Shown here: positions 5,401 through 7,900 of the stretch, piece by piece
Numbering within the stretch: position 1 is the first letter of the stretch
Layout of the letters: every line of letters begins with the position of its first letter
From: Thermoleophilia bacterium UBA5186
GTDB lineage: Bacteria > Actinomycetota > Thermoleophilia > Gaiellales > Gaiellaceae
Direction: 5' to 3'
Assembly: GCA_002413095.1 (NCBI GenBank)
Contig: DHWI01000081.1
Coordinates: 4,266-12,165 of the forward strand
DNA length: 7,900 nucleotides
Made by a program: the position numbers and the translations under genes
Notes under the pieces: generated by a model
The model's database searches: none
Told to the model about the DNA's origin: nothing
What the model saw: only the letters and a program-made list of their open reading frames with translations

Positions 5401-6488
5401 AAGCGCTTGTCTACCACGGGCCCGGAGAGAAAGCCTGGGAGCTCGTTCCCGACCCGACCATCATCGAGCCGACGGACGCGATCGTCCGCATCGACTCATC
5501 CACGATCTGTGGATCCGACTTGCACATCCTGAAGGGAGACGTCCCTGCGGTCATGCCGGGGACGGTTCTCGGCCACGAGGCGGTCGGCACCGTCGTCGAG
5601 GTCGGCGCCGCGGTCACGACGATTGCGGTCGGTGACCGCGTGCTCGTCTCGTGCATCACCTCGTGCGGCCGCTGTCGCTTCTGCAAGGAAGCCCGCTACG
5701 GCCTCTGCACCGGTGGTGGCGGCTGGATCTTCGGCCATCTGGTCGACGGCCTCCAGGCCGATTTCGCTCGCGTGCCGTTCGCGGATACCTCCGTCTACAA
5801 GGTCCCGGATGGCTTGAGCGACGAGCAGGTGCTCTTCCTTGCCGACATCCTGCCGACGGCCTACGAGGTCGGCGTCCTGAACGGCCGTGTCGAGCCTGGA
5901 GACACCGTCGCAATCGTCGGCGCGGGCCCGATCGGGCTCGCGGCGATCATGACCGCGCAGCTCCACACACCGGGTCGGATCGTCGCCATCGACCTCGACG
6001 ACGCGCGCCTGGAGAAGGCGCTCGAGTTCGGGGCTGACGTGACGATCAACAACGGCAACGAGGATGCCGTCGCGAAGGTGATGGAACTGACCGGCGGCCT
6101 GGGCGCAGACGTCGCCATCGAGGCCGTCGGCGTACCCGACACGTTCGAGCTCTGCACAGAGCTGATCCGGCCGGGCGGTCGCGTGGCCAATGTCGGCGTG
6201 CACGGAAAGTGCGCCACGCTCCATCTCGAGAAGCTCTGGATCCGCGGGGTGATGATCACGACCGGTCTCGTCGACACGAGCACCGTGCCCATGCTCCTCA
6301 GGCTCATCGAGGGAGGCCGGCTCGACCCCACGGTGTTCGCAACGCACCATTTCGCGCTTGCCGACACCGAGCGGGCCTACGACATCTTCGGCGCTGCCGC
6401 CGAGACGAAGGCTCTCAAGGTAGTGCTGCAAGCCGTCCCAGTCGGGCACGAGCTGATCGAACAGCACGAACTAGCGTTCAACGCTTAA
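5397..6488 (+). CDS. Zinc-dependent medium-chain alcohol dehydrogenase, formaldehyde-dehydrogenase-like ADH2 group
   Basis: This 363-residue cytosolic enzyme should interconvert an alcohol and its aldehyde or ketone using a nicotinamide cofactor. The catalytic domain has zinc ligands Cys38, His60 (GHEAVG) and Asp150, the Cys-His-Asp set seen in Thermoanaerobacter-type ADH, with Glu61 adjacent. Structural zinc is held by Cys90, Cys93, Cys96 and Cys104. The Rossmann motif GAGPIG is at 175-180, and Asp199 at the end of the second strand favours NAD over NADP. Segments such as ICGSDLHILKGDVP, ADILPTAYEVGVLNG and LHLEKLWIRGVMITTGLVDT match the ADH2 group I know as FDH_like. The substrate cannot be read from sequence; despite the group name, glutathione dependence is not implied. 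AAAGGAG lies just before ATG 5397, inside the upstream gene whose TGA overlaps this start. A hairpin follows the TAA. Confidence 0.95.
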   Translation: MKALVYHGPGEKAWELVPDPTIIEPTDAIVRIDSSTICGSDLHILKGDVPAVMPGTVLGHEAVGTVVEVGAAVTTIAVGDRVLVSCITSCGRCRFCKEARYGLCTGGGGWIFGHLVDGLQADFARVPFADTSVYKVPDGLSDEQVLFLADILPTAYEVGVLNGRVEPGDTVAIVGAGPIGLAAIMTAQLHTPGRIVAIDLDDARLEKALEFGADVTINNGNEDAVAKVMELTGGLGADVAIEAVGVPDTFELCTELIRPGGRVANVGVHGKCATLHLEKLWIRGVMITTGLVDTSTVPMLLRLIEGGRLDPTVFATHHFALADTERAYDIFGAAAETKALKVVLQAVPVGHELIEQHELAFNA

Positions 6489-6503
6489 CTCGTTGCCCGA
6501 CCA

Positions 6504-6554
6504 GTAGCCGAAGCGGTTGACGTCATCCTCGGAGACGGCAGCCGCTTCGGCAAC
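6504..6554. terminator. Strong hairpin between convergent genes, probable bidirectional terminator
   Basis: GCCGAAGCGG (6507-6516) and CCGCTTCGGC (6542-6551) form a perfect 10-bp stem. It continues inward through a T-G wobble, two pairs, one mismatch and CGTC/GACG (6521-6524 with 6534-6537), leaving a 9-base loop. Two outer pairs add to the base after one mismatch. CGTTGCC (6491-6497) can alternatively pair with GGCAACG (6549-6555). The element fills most of the 93 bases between the dehydrogenase stop and the sulfotransferase stop. No U run follows on either strand, which is common for terminators in GC-rich actinobacteria. Confidence 0.65.
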
Positions 6555-6581
6555 GTCGGGTGTCGATCGCCTCGCCGCGCT

Positions 6582-7274
6582 TCAGCGGGCCGCGAGCGTC
6601 GTCCAGAGCTCTAGATCGATCTCGGGGAAGTCCCGCGCGAGCTCTCGCGCATCCTCGCTGTAGCCGATCCGCAGAACGTCGACGATGTCGGTAGGGAGTT
6701 CGACCTTCGCCCGCCACGCCGGGTTCACGAGACGCTCCGCGTTCGGGGGGACGAAGCCGTCGTCGATCCCGAGGAACGCGTAGGTCCGGCGAAGCTCGGC
6801 TAGCGAGTCGTCGCGGCAGCGCTCGAACTGAAGCACAAGGATCCGCTCACGACCGAAGACGTGTACGAGCCTTCGCAGCTGGTTGTGGTAGAGGCCCATC
6901 GCGTACGCGTCACGGTGCAGCTCGCCCGTGCGCGGAAACTGGAGGTTGTGGGTGGCCGCGGACCGGTATCTCTCGATGGGGTCGCGAAGGATCGCGAGCA
7001 CGCGGACGTCCGGCGCCGCCCGCTTGAGGAGTGACGGGGTCCAGACGTCCGCCATGTAGCCCGGCGTCCACTCGCCCGTGATCGCGCCGCGAGGGCGCGG
7101 GAAGAGCCGGTGGTAGCGCTCGATGTCGCGCTGCGTCAGCTCGCGAAAGACGCGGGCGTGGAAGAAGTGCAGCTCCTTCATCCCCAACTTCGGGCGGAAC
7201 ACCTCAGGGTGCGCGACGATCTGCTGATACCCGGCCAGCACCGTCGCGAGGATCCATTTCTTTGCGATGTTCAT
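6582..7274 (-). CDS. Sulfotransferase-family protein with atypical N-terminus lacking the PAPS P-loop
   Basis: This 230-residue protein resembles PAPS-dependent sulfotransferases, which move a sulfo group from PAPS to a hydroxyl or amine. Matching elements in order are HPEVF (22-26), KELHFF (33-38), GEWTPGYM (67-74), the 3'-phosphate-binding segment LRDPIERYRSAATH with Arg97 and Ser105 eight residues apart, and the C-terminal VLQFER...LRRTYAFLGI (147-170). The family's 5'-phosphosulfate loop (K/R-x-G-T-T) should fall about 10 residues before HPEV, but residues 5-16 read KKWILATVLAGY, with no Gly-Thr-Thr. Family members usually run to about 260-300 residues, so it looks N-terminally shortened or remodelled. 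ATG 7274 is firm: an excellent ribosome site precedes it, and an in-frame TGA two codons upstream rules out a longer protein. I found no displaced P-loop in the other frames upstream. It may be inactive, use another cofactor mode, or be a decaying gene. Confidence 0.75.
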   Translation of the reverse strand: MNIAKKWILATVLAGYQQIVAHPEVFRPKLGMKELHFFHARVFRELTQRDIERYHRLFPRPRGAITGEWTPGYMADVWTPSLLKRAAPDVRVLAILRDPIERYRSAATHNLQFPRTGELHRDAYAMGLYHNQLRRLVHVFGRERILVLQFERCRDDSLAELRRTYAFLGIDDGFVPPNAERLVNPAWRAKVELPTDIVDVLRIGYSEDARELARDFPEIDLELWTTLAAR

Positions 7275-7275
7275 C

Positions 7276-7287
7276 GATCACCTCCTT
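7276..7287 (-). promoter_or_regulatory. Unusually long consensus Shine-Dalgarno sequence of the sulfotransferase gene
   Basis: The minus strand reads AAGGAGGTGATC one base before the ATG at 7274. All 12 bases are complementary to the usual 3' end of 16S rRNA (GATCACCTCCTT), far beyond the 4-6 bases seen before other genes here. It confirms the start and predicts strong translation initiation. The flanking bases are unlike 16S rRNA, so it is not an rRNA fragment. Confidence 0.85.
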
Positions 7288-7406
7288 CCAAATTGCGTTC
7301 TGCTCAGCTTCGTCTCGCGTGCTCGGAGAGCCCTGAAAGACACCTTCGAGTTCGATGTGAACCGAGCGAGGCCACGGCCGCGTTCACGGCGGCCCTGCTA
7401 GCCTCG

Positions 7407-7539
7407 GGCTCTGCGGTGCCGCAGCCATCGGCATCGCGTAGTGCTCGCCGGGCCTCAACGCATGTGGCCCGGCGAAAGTCCTCCCCCAAGCGCAGCGGGT
7501 TGGAGTAGGTCCGGCCGACCCGAACTTTGCCTGGTCGGC
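7407..7539 (+). other. Hairpin-rich leader upstream of the 7566 gene
   Basis: The 291 bases between the sulfotransferase and the 7566 gene (7275-7565) hold no convincing gene but have three inverted repeats. CTGCGG-TG-CCGCAG is at 7411-7424. TCGCCGGGCC (7445-7454) pairs perfectly over 10 bp with GGCCCGGCGA (7466-7475) around an 11-base loop. GCCGACC (7514-7520) pairs with GGTCGGC (7533-7539) around a 12-base loop, ending 17 bases before the GGAGG ribosome site. This could be a structured 5' leader, a small RNA, or an attenuator. It matches no riboswitch or RNA family that I recognise. Confidence 0.45.
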
Positions 7540-7565
7540 GAGCACGCTTCGACCACGGAGGACAA

Positions 7566-7898
7566 ATGACTGAAGCTCCTGCATTGCCGTTCCTCAAGCC
7601 CGGAGGGCGGCCGACACCGGCCTCGCGCGCACACGACCGCCTCGCGTTGGCCTCGGCGTCAACCGTGAGGGAGAGGCGCCGTGCCGAGAACCGCAGCCGG
7701 CGCGGTTCCGTCGATCAACTTCATTGTGAATGCCCCCAGCCGAGCTGCCAGGCAACCTTCCCCGCTGATGCCGAGGCGTATCGAGGGAAGGCTGAGCGCT
7801 TCATCATTGCGCCGGCCCACTTCGCCGGCGATCTGGTCGTCGCAGCCGCCGATCAGTTCTTTGTGGTCGATGGCTATCCGGCTCGGCCGTACGGTTAG
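7566..7898 (+). CDS. Small CxC-x4-C protein of unknown function
   Basis: This 110-residue protein has no signal peptide or membrane segment. The first 35 residues are Pro/Ala/Arg-rich and probably disordered; TVRERRRAENRSRRG (36-50) is strongly basic and helical. The compact part starts at LHCECPQPSCQATFP, giving C-x-C-x4-C, then EAYRGKAERFIIAPAHF and DQFFVVDGYP. I recall an actinobacterial family of small proteins with the same order (CEC..C, E-Y/R..RF.V.PGH, ..YLVV) and no assigned function. Three Cys plus the His of the PAH/PGH segment could bind one metal ion, which is inference. The ATG at 7566 follows GGAGG (7557-7561) by four bases and is preferred over ATG 7527, which lies inside a hairpin and has no good ribosome site. 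A hairpin-rich leader precedes it. The stop is two bases before the window edge. Confidence 0.75.
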   Translation: MTEAPALPFLKPGGRPTPASRAHDRLALASASTVRERRRAENRSRRGSVDQLHCECPQPSCQATFPADAEAYRGKAERFIIAPAHFAGDLVVAAADQFFVVDGYPARPYG

Positions 7899-7900
7899 GC

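Noticed and set aside
5496..6467. 323-codon open frame on the minus strand opposite the alcohol dehydrogenase
   Set aside because: The plus-strand frame has all zinc ligands and the Rossmann motif; the opposite frame has no recognisable motif.
7276..7287. Fragment of the 16S rRNA 3' end on the plus strand (GATCACCTCCTT)
   Set aside because: The bases before it do not match the conserved end of 16S rRNA, and on the minus strand it sits exactly where a ribosome site for the sulfotransferase belongs.
7110..7400. Frameshift hiding the sulfotransferase P-loop
   Set aside because: I translated the frames upstream and around the start and found no K/R-x-G-T-T-like segment at a sensible distance. 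An RNG-SS in one shifted frame is at the wrong spacing.
7304..7597. 97-codon minus-strand frame in the right-hand spacer
   Set aside because: Arg/Ala-rich, no ribosome site that I can see, no family resemblance, and it overlaps the hairpins and the start of the 7566 gene.
1..7900. tRNA genes, CRISPR arrays, insertion sequences or prophage genes
   Set aside because: I saw no tRNA-like cloverleaf, no regularly spaced repeats, and no transposase or integrase motifs on either strand.

Overview
The window is GC-rich, with strong G/C preference at third codon positions and tight gene packing. It looks like chromosomal DNA of a soil-type actinobacterium. The small-protein families present (a DUF5661-like protein, a CxC-x4-C protein and a degenerate cupredoxin) remind me of the class Thermoleophilia, but that placement is from memory and tentative. 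I see no rRNA, tRNA, CRISPR array, transposase or integrase.

Layout. Positions 1-429 hold the start of a membrane-anchored protein of unknown function on the minus strand, cut by the window edge. A 134-base divergent spacer follows, then a plus-strand two-component pair: a GAF-GAF-HisKA_3 sensor kinase (564-2201) whose stop shares one base with the GTG start of its NarL/LuxR-type response regulator (2201-2851). The regulator converges on a minus-strand block, read from right to left: a secreted cupredoxin-like protein (4863-4435), a membrane-anchored NirK-type copper protein (4288-3125) and a DUF5661-like protein (3123-2848). The regulator and DUF5661 genes stop on the same CTAG. A 204-base divergent spacer rich in inverted repeats (4864-5067) separates this block from a plus-strand pair: a small unrecognised protein and a zinc alcohol dehydrogenase joined by an ATGA overlap (5068-6488). 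A strong hairpin at 6504-6554 separates the dehydrogenase from a convergent, N-terminally atypical sulfotransferase (7274-6582). The last gene (7566-7898, plus) encodes a small Cys-containing protein behind a hairpin-rich leader.

How the parts may fit. The sensor kinase keeps equivalents of both heme-pocket residues of mycobacterial DosS/DevS (His149 and Tyr171, 22 residues apart), so it may sense O2, NO or CO. The adjacent copper protein keeps every copper ligand and both catalytic residues of copper nitrite reductase, whose product is NO. A heme gas sensor facing a candidate NO-producing enzyme suggests a local gas or redox circuit. The sequence supports each half; the regulatory link is inference. 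The dehydrogenase pair, the sulfotransferase and the right-edge gene show no clear connection to it.
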